Source: Luzula sylvatica (Eukaryota; Streptophyta; Magnoliopsida; Poales; Juncaceae). Taken from it: 64,000 nt of DNA. Numbering within the stretch: position 1 is the stretch's first letter; every line of letters begins with the position of its first letter. The notes beneath the pieces are model-generated. The model made no database searches, had not been told where the DNA came from, and was given only the letters and a program-made list of their open reading frames with translations. The DNA lies in NCBI GenBank assembly GCA_946800325.1, contig OX326961.1:53053793-53117792 (forward strand), read 5' to 3'. A program made the translations under genes and the position numbers. Positions 46,704 through 57,721 of this stretch are shown one piece after another.

Positions 46704-49644
46704 ATGGCTTTACCAAGTAATAACCGCTTTAGTTTGCGTCCCATTTTGGAAAGGGAACGAATGAACGGAAAGAACTTTCTCGACTGGCAGAGGAATCTGG
46801 GATTCGTTCTGAAACAGGAAGGAAAGGCACATGTCTTGGAGACGCCTATCCCTCCTGTGCCAGGGGATACAGCAACTGAGGATGAGACATTCGAATATAC
46901 GACCATGATGGACGATTCGAATGATGTCACATGCCTCATGTTGGCTACTATGACTCCTGAATATCAAATCCAATTTGAGAAACATGATGCATACGAGATT
47001 ATGAAACAGCTCAGGGAGATGTTTCAGGTTCAAGCAAGGGTGGAGAAGTATCAAGCTCTTGGCAATGCGACGCAATGCAAGATGCAAGATGGTACGCCTG
47101 TTAGCTCGCACCTTCTCAAGATGAAAGGATATTTCGATCATCTTGAGAGGCTTGGCATAAAATTCGAGGTGGAGTTACAAACTGATTTGATCATGTTGTC
47201 ACTGCCATCAAGTTTCGATTCGTTCATTTTGCATTTCCACATGTCAGACATGAAAAGGACCATTCCCCAGCTTATCGGAATGCTCAGAACATTCGAAGGT
47301 GACATGAAACCGCGGTACATGAAGTCTAGGACTTCGGAAGTATTGGTGGTTGAAGGGAAGTGTCCAAGCAATGGGAACAAAAACAAGAAGAGGAAGGCAA
47401 AGGGCAACAAGGTTGCGCCTAAGCCTATGGGCAAGAAAGCCAAGGATGACAAGAAGTGTTTCCACTGCCTCAAGGAGGGGCATTGGAAGTGTGATTGCGA
47501 GATCTTCCTGAGGGAGAGCAAGCAAAAGACCGCTTCCTTGGACACACCGGCATCAGGTATTTCCGTTATCGATTCTTATTTCTTTACTTCATCATCATGG
47601 GTGTTGGAAACTGGATGTGGAACTCATATTTGTAATAATATGCAGGGCCTAAGAAGTAGAAGATCTTTGATTCGTGGCGAAGTGGATTTACGCGTCGGGA
47701 ATGGAGCTAGAGTAGCAGCATTAGCCGAAGGGACGTATGATTTAACTTTGCCAAATGGACTTATTTTAGTTTTGGATAATTGTTGTTATGTACCTACTTT
47801 GAGTAGGAGTATTATTTCTGTTTCTAGACTTATTGCGGATGGATATGAATTAGTTATTGGTACTAATGATTGTTTTATTCGCAAGAATGACATTTTCGTT
47901 AGTAATGTTCTAGTTGAAAATGGTCTACATGTCTTGGATTTAAATAATAACAACAATAATCAGTCCATTTATAACATAAATACTACTCAAACTAATGAAA
48001 CATACTCATGGCATTGTCGTCTCGGACACATAAACGAGAAACACATTGCTAGACTCCAAAAGGATGGAGTGCTAGATTCTTTTGACTTAGAGTCAATAGA
48101 AAATTGCGAATCTTGTTTGATGGGTAAGATGACAAAGACACCTTTCTCCAAGAAAGGAGAAAGATCGAAAGATGTATTGGCCCTCATACATTCCGATGTA
48201 TGTGGACCGATGAGTGTCGAGGCTAGAAATGGATATCGCTACTTCGTGACTTTTACTGACGATTATAGTAGATATGGATATCTATACTTAATGCGTCACA
48301 AAAGTGAAACTTTTGAGAAATTCAAAGAGTTTCAACACGAAGTAGAACTTCAACTGGGCAAGAAAGTAAAAGCCATTCGATCGGATCGAGATGGTGAATA
48401 CTTGAGCTATGAGTTTAAGGACTATCTTCGAGATTGTGGTATAGTATCACAATGGACTCCACCCGGTACACCCCAATGGAATGGAGTGTCCGAGAGGAGG
48501 AATCGGACCTTGTTGGACATGGTTCGCTCGATGATGAGTCGAACGGATTTGCCAAAGTCATTTTGGGGTTTCGCGCTTCAAACGGCCGCTCATATACTGA
48601 ATAGAGTTCCGACCAAATCAGTTGACAAGACACCATATGAGATATGGCATGGCAAGGTGCCATCATTGTCTTATCTAAAGATTTGGGGTTGCGAGGCATA
48701 CGTCAAAAGGTTATTGACGGAAAAACTCGAGCCAAGATCAGACAAATGTTTATTTGTGGGGTATCCTCAAGAAACCAAAGGATACTACTTTTACTTGCCT
48801 AGCGAAAACAAGGTTTTCGTGGCTCGACGAGGACACTTCTTAGAGAAGGAATTCCTAGATCGTCAAGCCAGTGGGAGTAAAATTGATCTCGAAGAAATTC
48901 GAGAACCACAAAGTGAACAAGTTGATATGGAACAAGATTCTGAGTTACCATTGGATGGTGAACCAGAATCAAGTACACAAGCTATACGTAGATCTAGTAG
49001 GAATCGTCAAGAACCTGAGAGATATGGATTTCTCATTAGTAATGACGATGATGAGTTGACTCTAGATGACGAGCCAACTTCCTACAAAGGTGCTATGTCT
49101 AGCCTGGATTCCTCGAAATGGCATGACGCCATGAAAACCGAGATCCAGTCCATGTATGATAATAAGGTTTGGAATCTTATTGATCTACCTAATGGTGCTA
49201 AGACCGTTGGGTGCAAATGGGTTTTCAAGAAGAAAACCGACATGGATGGTAATGTACACACTTTTAAAGCAAGACTGGTGGCGAAAGGTTTCAAGCAAAT
49301 TCATGGTATAGACTATGATGAAACGTTTTCTCTAGTAGCCATGTTTAAAAGTATTCGCATTCTTCTAGCAATAGCTGCATATCACGATTATGAGATATGG
49401 CAGATGGATGTCAAAACCGCTTTCCTTAACGGGAACCTTACCGAGGATGTGTATATGACACAACCCGAGGGTTTTGTCGATCCAAAAAATACGAATAAAG
49501 TGTGCAAGCTTGTGAGATCCATTTATGGATTAAAGCAAGCATCTCGTGCGTGGAACATACGATTCGATGAGGTCATCGCAAAGTATGGTTTCATTCAAAA
49601 TATTGAGGAACCTTGTGTATACAAGAAATTCAGTGGGAGTTCGG
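46704..49644 (+). pseudogene. copia gag-pol polyprotein, part 1 (gag to mid-RT)
   Basis: Single frame from ATG 46704. Gag UBN2-like region (residues about 1-230, RVEKYQALGNATQCKMQDGT); basic stretch and zinc knuckle CFHCLKEGHWKCDC (about 252); protease region SSWVLETGCGTHIC (about 298), where the catalytic Asp of the usual D-T-G is Glu; GAG-pre-integrase HCRLGHINEKH (about 436); integrase D-D-E core with HSDVCGPM, RSDRDGEY and NGVSERRNRTL; linker IRRSSRNRQEPERYGF; RT start [42 protein letters not shown] and YGLKQASRAWN. The frame is lost at the insertion of the inner element; the nominal frame stops a few codons into its LTR (49664). Apart from the insertion and the protease change it looks intact. 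Confidence 0.92.
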
Positions 49645-49979
49645 TGTTGGTTCAAATTTCCTGATAGTTTGATTATTTCAAAACACTGTCATTACTAATA
49701 TATACATCCAGAAAAGTGCAGGATGACATAGGTACGATACGAAGATGAAGGAGGACTTGTGAAGGAGGATTTCATTGGATTACATCAAGAATCAGGACAT
49801 GAAGTCTCAAGATAAACAAGAAAAGAAGAACACAAGGAAGGCCATTGGAATACATCAAGAATCAAGATGTTGAAGCCTTCCGTGAGTGGGATACGCCACA
49901 AATAAACCATAGGTACAAACCTAGTAGAACTCAAGTAAAATCATGTTCAAAATAACAAAGAGTTCAGTCAAGCAGGAAG

Positions 49980-50430
49980 TGCGTTCTGAACGAACTCAAA
50001 GTCCGTTCAGAACGGACTTGCCACATATCAAAACTATTAAACCTTGATTAGAACCAAACGTGTCACAGGGATGTGTGCGTTTGAACGAACAATCATGTCC
50101 GTTCGAACGGACCATTAGAATCCGTTCACCCACCTTCTGAGTGCGTTGAACGGACAATCCTTCCTGTGAACGAAAAATGTCACAGGGATGTGTGCGTTCG
50201 AACGAACACACATGTGCGTTCGAACGGACAACCTGGAATCCGTTCACCCACTTTTCAGTGCGTTGAACGGACTCTTGGTCCTGTGAACGCAAAATGCTAT
50301 GTATAATTGAGTCCGTTACGAACGGACATTGTTCGTTCGAACGGACCCAAGATGTACTTGCACGTTATTTTGAAACGGCTAGTGCAAACTACAAGTGCGT
50401 TCTGAACGGACTTTATGCGTTCGAACGCAC
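49980..50430. repeat. CGTTCGAACG motif cluster in inner 5' LTR U3
   Basis: Five exact TTCGAA palindromic units (for example GTCCGTTCGAACGGAC) plus about eight variants with a one-base spacer (CGTTCTGAACG, CGTTCAGAACG, CGTTACGAACG) or half sites (CCGTTCACCCAC, TGTGAACG). Exact units and variants alternate, ending about 30-60 bp before the TATA box. Confidence 0.9.
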
Positions 50431-50461
50431 TTCAAGTTTTCTGAAGGATTTCTATAGAGAG

Positions 50462-50469
50462 TATAAATA
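50462..50469 (+). promoter_or_regulatory. TATA box of the inner 5' LTR
   Basis: TATAAATA within GAGAGTATAAATAGAATCC, followed after about 30 bp by a CT-rich putative start region (CTCTCTCTCCCACTCC). Confidence 0.75.
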
Positions 50470-51050
50470 GAATCCTTCATGGGTCTCTCTCTCCCACTCC
50501 TTCATTTTTAAACATTCAAACCTAAAAAGAGAGAAACCCTAAGCTGTGATTATCTATATCCATTGATAGCTTGAGAAACCTCTTTAGATCGTTGATCTAC
50601 TTTCGATATTCTCCACTAATCGTATCCCACTCACGTGACCGATCACGTTGTAGCTCGATTAGTGAAAAAGTGTAATAGGCTAGTGCAACAAATTGTAAAG
50701 AGCCTAAGCTATAGATCGATAGAAGTGTGTAAATCGATCTAGGCAAATCCTTGTAATCGAGTTGAGTTGGAATTCAATCGAAAGCCAAAAAGAGGCACAA
50801 GGCATTCCCGGAGACGTAGGTACTCGCAAATAATTGAGTCGGTCAATTAAGCGAGTAAAGGGTGAGTTAAAGCTACAAAGCAACCACCTACCGAACTTCA
50901 TAAACAAGCATCTTGTGTCAAAGTGTTTGTACGGTATCATCTTTATCATCTAATTATTATTTATTCCGCACCGTAAATTAGGTTTAAATCTAAACTAAGT
51001 GTAAGTTAGATTGCCAAATTTACCCCCCTCTAGGTTAGAATTAACCAACA

Positions 51051-51064
51051 ATTGGTATCAGAGC
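51051..51064 (+). other. Primer-binding site, inner element
   Basis: ATTGGTATCAGAGC immediately after the LTR terminus CCAACA; same tRNA-Met-type site as the outer element. Confidence 0.88.
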
Positions 51065-51117
51065 AATGTACTAACCATCTCTTTGAGTATTAGGGATAAC
51101 TTGTACTTAATGATCAA

Positions 51118-53487
51118 ATGGCCGAAATTAATCCTATTGTACAAAACTCATCGATAAATCCGATAAATACCGTACCCAAATCAAATATATCAAACTCACG
51201 TGAATTAGATGGAACCAATTGGAGTTCTTGAAAGAAATGCATGCTAAATACATTCGCTCTCCAAGGACTTGACAAGGTAGTGTTACGAGGCTTTGTCTTG
51301 GCCCAAGAGGTTGACACGGACGGAAATGTAACCTACCCTGATCAAACTAGGGAAGATAGAACTAATGACATTTACGCTCAAAACTTAATACTAAACAACG
51401 TAATTAGTTCTATCGGATCGCTAGTTGATCATTGTGAAAACTCATATGAAATGTGGCGTATGCTCAATGAGAGATACGAGGGTACATCTCAAATGAGAAG
51501 AACTAATATCATCGGACTTGAACAAGAATTCAACAATCTTCGAATGATTGAGGGAGAGTCCGTTGATAAAATCTGGGCAAAAATCAATGTACTAAAAACC
51601 CGATATGCCACCCAAAATGCACCTCTTACTGATGATAGAATTATTGCTAGATTACTTCAATCTATGCCCCGTAGTTGGGAATCTTTACGTGTAGCTTTAG
51701 GTACAGCGGTAGCTTCACAAGACCTCACGCCTGAAGAATTGGTAAGTCAATTCCGAAATTTCGAGATTCGACTCAAGTAACTCGATGAAGAACAAGGAAT
51801 CTACATACCCTCTCCTCACTCCAAAACCATAGCGTTGCCCGCTGTGAATGCAAGCAATGACGACAATGAAATGGATGATCTCACGTTGCGACTCCTAGAG
51901 TGGCAAAGGGACGAGAAGCGATTCAACGAGAATCGGAAACAAAAGGGGCTAAAGCTCCATTGCTTTTGGTGCAAGAAAATTGGACACATGATGGAGTCAT
52001 GTTGGACTCTCCATCCGGAAAATTCGAGGTGGATCAAAAAGGATGAGGACCACAAGGATCGGGAAAAGCGAGAGCCCCGATACGAAAGAAGATACGAGGA
52101 CAAGGGGCGAGAAAATCGTCAAAACTACAAAGGTAAAGAAATCAATAAGAAAAAGGCATATAAAGCTAACGTCGATTGTAGGTGGGGAGAAACGGACAGA
52201 TCAAGCTCATCATCCGACCCGGATGGTCCGTCAAGTCGACACACCGCAAACCTTGCACTCATGGTAAGGATAGATCCTCCACTAATGAGCGCAGTGGAAG
52301 CGGCCATCAAATCTCTTCGTATTGAACGAGGTCTAACTACTACACATCACACGCCCATGGTTGTGGACTCGGAACCATCCACTCCCAATACCAGCTCAAC
52401 ACATGACCAATGTCATGAGGTACGTACATACTCTCTGCTTGACATAGAATCAATACATAAATCTAAATTTTCTCCCGCATTCGAACTAGAACTCGAATCT
52501 TGTGACGAGTTTCTTAGAGATGAAGGGAACTCTCAACTAAATGAGGGTAAACTTGAGAGCCCAACACAAGCTCTCAAGGATAAGGTAGCCTCTCTTGAGC
52601 TATCCATTTTGGCATATAAAACTCAAATAAATGAATTTAAAGGTTTTTCAAAGTGTGAGTGTCAAACCATAAAAGGTGAGATTTCTCATCTAAAAGTCGA
52701 AATTCAAATTCTTAAAGTTGAAAATGAATCCCTGAAGAAGGCTTGTGCAAATATTGCATTGAGTCCTCCTTCATTGGATGATGTTTTAAGATCGTCATTG
52801 ATAGGACAAAAGCCAAATGACAAATCCGGTTTAGGATATAAGAAAAATAACGGTAATAAACCCGATTTTTCAATATCTCAAAATCAAAAATCTAAATAGG
52901 AAAACAATAAAGTAAGTAGTCATGGAAATGCTTTCATGTACCATGACTACAACAAAGGTAAATATGCTAAAAATGAACAACCTAAACGTGTCAATAATAA
53001 TTATAGGAAAAATCATTTTACACAAAATTCACAACCTAGACATACTAATTTGGGAAGAACCGATTGTTTGTTCAAAAGGGGACCAAATGGGTATTTCTAT
53101 GAAGTGACAAACTACACCGAAGCTTCATATCAACAAGGGCCTCCCAAACATTTCACCAACACACATAAACAATTTAAACAAAATAATTTTAAGCAAAATA
53201 ATTTTAAGCAAAATAAATTTAAATCAAATAACCTTTATCAAATGCCAAAATCGATAACTTCTAAGAGAAGTAATCCGAATCAACTCTCGGACTATTTTGT
53301 GAAGAGTACCACACCCACAAATAAGCCCACCGTAGCATTTTGTAACTATTGTTGCAAAATTGGTCATGTCTCAACAAGTTGTGATCTTCGCAATCCAAAA
53401 TTAACGTCAAACTCAATATGGATGCGTAAAGATCGTCACTCGATGGGTCCCTCTACGTCTTTCGGTATAGGACCTCCTAGGGCTTAA
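51118..53487 (+). pseudogene. Gag-like frame of the inner element with three nonsense codons
   Basis: One reading frame of 790 codons from ATG 51118 to TAA 53485-53487, interrupted in frame by TGA at 51229, TAA at 51778 and TAG at 52897. Domains: DUF4219/UBN2-type gag (51190-51780, with SYEMWRMLNERYEGT and SMPRSWESLRVAL); first zinc knuckle CFWCKKIGHMMESC (about 51963); Lys/Arg-Asp/Glu-rich and Ser-rich region; coiled-coil stretch (about 52560-52740); Asn/Lys/Gln-rich repeats (NNFKQ about 53180); second zinc knuckle CNYCCKIGHVSTSC (about 53343). No protease D-S/T-G follows. The three stops are all different, as expected from independent mutations. No full-length Gag can be made without readthrough. 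Confidence 0.85.
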
Positions 53488-53694
53488 GCCCTAACTTGAA
53501 ACACTATACTCCTTAGTATCCCACACCTTAAGCCAAATATGTAAGGAGAGTATAGGAAATGGGCTAAATTAAATTCTAGCCAAATTGGTCGAGTCTCATG
53601 TAGTTACATCACAAGTGTTAATAGAGGATTACATTAGAACACTTGTCTCGGTAAATAAATCACGATTACAGTCCAGTGATCACATCTCAGGAAC

Positions 53695-54235
53695 CAGTCC
53701 GTTCGAACGAAAAACATGTGCGTTTGGAACGGACAAATGAAGTCACCAAATACCCTCTTAACAGCCTCAAGTCCGGTCGAACGGACTAAAATACGTTCGA
53801 AACGGACAACTGGACTATAAGATCCAAAGTGACAATTAAATTATGGCGCCATCAAATTTTCCTACCAGGATCAAGTGCGTTCGAACGTACAAATGAATGC
53901 GTTCCGAACAGAAAAATGAATTATAGGATTATGGCGCCGGTTCATACTTTGGCGCCGACTCTTAGTGTCACCAGTGTTCAGTGCGTTCGAACGAACAATT
54001 AATGCGTTAGAACGCACATTCCTCATTCAGCGAACCTACTTCAAACCCTTACACTCGAGTCGTTTCATATTCTGGCGCCTCTTCTCAGTTGTGTATGCGT
54101 ACGAACGCAAATGGGAGTCCGTTCGAACGGACTTAACAACTTCCCAGATACAACTTAAAATCCCAAAATAGCGCCTTTTCTCAGACATGAATGCGTTCAA
54201 ACGCACATAGAAGTGCGTTCGAACGGATTCGTCGT
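53695..54235. repeat. CGTTCGAACG motif cluster between gag and the second ORF
   Basis: Six exact TTCGAA units plus about six variants (TCGTTTGGAACG-, GTTAGAACG-, GTACGAACG-like), interleaved with a repeated TGGCGCC/GGCGCCATC word (about 53843, 53931, 53951, 54075). It ends about 180 bp before ATG 54411, a position comparable to an upstream promoter element. Confidence 0.88.
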
Positions 54236-54410
54236 AATAACTCTTCATCCACATGCAACCGACTGACTTCAATGGATGTGATGGTTCCTTTACGGCGTGA
54301 CTTGAAGGGACACGATTTCATCAGTTACTTAGCCCCCCTTCATTCTCTTTCCTTGTATCTCTTCCAAAACTCTCTCTCTCTCAGAAAAACTAAAATCTTC
54401 AACGATAGCC

Positions 54411-55668
54411 ATGGACGCCTCAAACTCGAGATCGAAAGCCAAGGCCATGGGGAAGAAGATAGTAGGCGAGAGTTCGAACGCTCGACGAAGAATGAAGCAA
54501 GCGGCCAAGAAGCCTACTCTTGAAGAACGCATTCAAAGTGAATACGATTTCTCTGACCCAAACAACGAGCATCTGTTTCGAACTCCGGAGGCTGGTATCC
54601 TCTTCCATGAATGGGTATCCAAGAGACCAATTGCTCCATGCTACTACTACGATTTTCCGCCAAACATACATCACCTCCTCGACAAAGTCGAGGAAATCGA
54701 ACGTCAATGGGGATTCGCAAATCTAGCATGCCTAAACAACAAATCGTATGATATAATCACGCGACTATTTTACGCAAACGCTGAATTCCACCATGACAAA
54801 GAAAAGGGACGACGGAGAGAAAATCTACGACACTCGCAAGGCGAGAATCGAAGCTGCCATCACGGGTATCAAACCTGGGCAAGGGGCATCTCACTTGGCC
54901 GCCCATGAACAGTTTATCTGGGCCATCGGTAATAACATTCTCACTCCCTCAGAAAAATTTAAGATAAATCTCGAACATCGGGATATTATACTTTTGCATC
55001 GCATGTGGTACAAGGATCAACTACCCATCCACGTGCCCTTTCTCATCACAAGCCACATGGAAAGTGTAATGAGTCATAAGAACGCGTCCTTACCATACGG
55101 AACTTTGATTGCCCGTATGTTGGAACTTCAAGGGATTGAGATACCACTGAGCGATTGGGATTTTCGACCGAAATCACCAATCAACCTCGCATCCGATGCA
55201 AACCTCCGACGTTTTGGATATCGGTATTCGCCAAGCATCCTCGGATGGATTATTGACTCCGCAAAGGATGCGGTGGCGTATCACCTTCCCGGCGATCCTA
55301 CCCGGTGGACGAAGGGTAACACCTTGGACGAGGAAGAGGACAACGTCGACCCAGCCAATACCGATGAAAGCGGTGAAGAACCGGCTCCCAAACGAAAGAG
55401 GAATGTGGGGAGGGGGGAATCCTCAAATGCCCAAACGGAACGGGATGATAAGAGGTTTGCCTATGTGAAGGAGATGCTCGACGAAATGGATGAGCGCATG
55501 GAACGACACGGAAGAGCAATGCATGATGCGTTTCGTGTATCTGAAGCACGGATGCTTGAGAACGTGGATCGACAATTTGCCGATCTTTACGTTCATCTTG
55601 AGAACCGGTTCGGAACGCACCATGAATCTCAGGAGCAAGCTCCGCCTTCTCCCCACCGTCCGTCTTAA
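54411..55668 (+). pseudogene. Plant-specific second ORF of the inner element, frameshifted
   Basis: ATG 54411 sits in a good context (GCCATGGAC) after a CT-rich leader. First frame: a basic Lys/Arg N-terminus, then PEAGILFHEWVSKRPIAPCY, WGFANLACLNNKSYDIITRL and FYANAEFHHDKEKG. It is continued in the next frame from about 54800 by DDGEKIYDTR, GASHLAAHEQFIWAIGNNIL, LHRMWYKDQLPIHVPFLITS and PYGTLIARMLELQGIEIPL. The tail (55320-55668) is acidic, then Lys/Arg-rich (PAPKRKRN), then a helical, probably coiled-coil segment (MLDEMDERMERHGRAMHDAF). The fold resembles the plant domain usually labelled putative plant transposon protein, known only from plant repeats; function unknown. One frameshift near 54800 separates the halves. 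Confidence 0.65.
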
Positions 55669-56278
55669 ATACCTAACCCGAGCCAAATGAATTGTGATCA
55701 CCCTTGATTGTAGTGTGTGTTGTGTCGTATTATGTTATGTTATGTCTAAGTCTTGAGTATACATGAGAGTATGTGAGAACTTATCCAAACTTTGATGTGT
55801 GTCGGTATGATTGAACAATTAGGTCTATTGAATAATTATGTTTGATGAATAATTATGGTAGTATGTCAGTAGCATAAACTTGTGCATTTCTTTTATTATC
55901 CTATTTTGGTTTAGTGTTCATGCACTCTTCAGTATAAATTCTGTGAAATTCCTATCAGTTCAGATGCAAGTGCGTTCGAACGCACCACTTTTTCCGTTCG
56001 GAACACACACAAACACAAAAATTGTTTTATTTTCCTTAAAATCTGCTAAATTTGAAAAGAGTGTCATCATTCAAAACAAAAGAATGTGATCATATTTACG
56101 AGCTAATACATTCATCAATTCATTCTTTGAGGGGGAGCTCGCATTTAGGGGGAGCCTTCCGTTGATGAAGTCTCCTTGGCCCTTTTGATCTCTTTCAAAA
56201 TGGGGGAGAAACGATCGTACGGAAAGTTCTCAACTAAATGGTGAAACTCTCCAAACCGACAGTGTTTTGAAATTAATC
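55669..56278 (+). other. 3' region of the inner element
   Basis: Non-coding, with one further exact motif copy (GTGCGTTCGAACGCACC at 55971). It ends with two purine-rich tracts (GAGGGGGAGC at 56129, GGGGGAGCC at 56147). Confidence 0.6.
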
Positions 56279-56291
56279 AAAAGGGGGAGTT
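56279..56291 (+). other. Polypurine tract, inner element
   Basis: AAAAGGGGGAG directly before the 3' LTR start TGTTGG; site of plus-strand priming. Confidence 0.85.
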
Positions 56292-56621
56292 TGTTGGTTC
56301 AAATTTCCTGATAGTTTGATTATTTCAAAACACTGTCATTACTAATATATACATCCAGAAAAGTGCAGGATAACATAGGTACGATACGAAGATGAAGGAG
56401 GACTTGTGGAGGATTTCATTGGATTACATCAAGAATCAGGACATGAAGTCTCAAGATAAACAAGAAAAGAAGAACACAAGGAAGGCCATTGGAATACATC
56501 AAGAATCAAGATGTTGAAGCCTTCCGTGAGTGGGATACGCCACAAATAAACCATAGGTACAAACCTAGTAGAACTCAAGTAAAATCATGTTCAAAATAAC
56601 AAAGAGTTCAGTCAAGCAGGA

Positions 56622-57100
56622 AGTGCGTTCTGAACGAACTCAAAGTCCGTTCAGAACGGACTTGCCACATATCAAAACTATTAAACCTTGATTAGAACCA
56701 AACGTGTCACAGGGATGTGTGCGTTCGAACGAACAATCATGTCCGTTCGAACGGACCATTAGAATCCGTTCACCCACCTTCTGAGTGCGTTGAACGGACA
56801 ATCCTTCCTGTGAACGAAAAATGTCACAGGGATGTGTGCGTTCGAACGAACACACATGTGCGTTCGAACGAACACACATGTGCGTTCGAACGGACAACCT
56901 GGAATCCGTTCACCCACTTTTCAGTGCGTTGAACGGACTCTTGGTCCTGTGAACGCAAAATGCTATGTATAATTGAGTCCGTTACGAACGGACATTGTTC
57001 GTTCGAACGGACCCAAGATGTACTTGCACGTTATTTTGAAACGGCTAGTGCAAACTACAAGTGCGTTCTGAACGGACTTTATGCGTTCGAACGCACTTCA
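56622..57100. repeat. CGTTCGAACG motif cluster in inner 3' LTR U3 (7 exact units)
   Basis: Same array as in the 5' LTR, with two more exact units. One extra copy arises from the 22-bp duplication (GAACGAACACACATGTGCGT repeated). Another is exact here where the 5' LTR has TTTGAA. Confidence 0.92.
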
Positions 57101-57127
57101 AGTTTTCTGAAGGATTTCTATAGAGAG

Positions 57128-57135
57128 TATAAATA
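57128..57135 (+). promoter_or_regulatory. TATA box of the inner 3' LTR
   Basis: TATAAATA in the same context as at 50462. Confidence 0.7.
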
Positions 57136-57721
57136 GAATCCTTCATGGGTCTCTCTCTCCCACTCCTTCATTTTTAAACATTCAAACCTAAAAAGAGAGA
57201 AACCCTAAGCTGTGATTATCTATATCCATTGATAGCTTGAGAAACCTCTTTAGATCGTTGATCTACTTTCGATATTCTCCACTAATCGTATCCCACTCAC
57301 GTGACCGATCACGTTGTAGCTCGATTAGTGAAAAAGTGTAATAGGCTAGTGCAACAAATTGTAAAGAGCCTAAGCTATAGATCGATAGAAGCGTGTAAAT
57401 CGATCTAGGCAAATCCTTGTAATCGAGTTGAGTTGGAATTCAATCGAAAGCCAAAAAGAGGCACAAGGCATTCCCGGAGACGTAGGTACTCGCAAATAAT
57501 TGAGTCGGTCAATTAAGCGAGTAAAGGGTGAGTTAAAGCTACAAAGCAACCACCTACCGAACTTCGTAAACAAACATCTTGTGTCAAAGTGTTTGTACGG
57601 TATCATCTTTATCATCTAATTATTATTTATTCCGCACCGTAAATTAGGTTTAAATCTAAACTAAGTGTAAGTTAGATTGCCAAATTTACCCCCCTCTAGG
57701 TTAGAATTAACCAACATTCGG

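Larger units (their letters stand above)
49645..51050 (+). repeat. 5' LTR of the inner element
   Basis: TGTTGG...CCAACA ends. U3 holds the CGTTCGAACG motif cluster at 49980-50430 and a TATA box at 50462. It is near identical to the 3' LTR. Confidence 0.95.
49645..57716 (+). mobile_element. Nested non-autonomous LTR retrotransposon, gag plus extra ORF, no pol
   Basis: 8,072 bp flanked by the perfect 5-bp duplication TTCGG (49640-49644, 57717-57721). LTRs of 1,406 bp (49645-51050) and 1,425 bp (56292-57716) begin TGTTGGTTCA and end TTAACCAACA. A primer-binding site and polypurine tract are present. Between them are a broken gag frame (51118-53487), a motif cluster and a second ORF (54411-55668). 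No protease, integrase, RT or RNase H signature was found in any frame. By eye the LTRs differ by about five substitutions plus one 3-bp and one 22-bp indel, so insertion is recent. The zinc-knuckle gag is closest in style to SIRE-type copia, at low confidence. Confidence 0.92.
56292..57716 (+). repeat. 3' LTR of the inner element
   Basis: Nineteen bases longer than the 5' LTR: a 3-bp deletion near 56407 and a 22-bp duplication of a motif unit near 56860-56882 account exactly for the difference. TATA box at 57128. Confidence 0.95.

Noticed and set aside
45475..57100. CGTTCGAACG arrays as heat-shock elements
   Set aside because: Heat-shock elements need GAA and TTC blocks separated by two bases; here TTC and GAA abut or have one base between, so I do not assign them.
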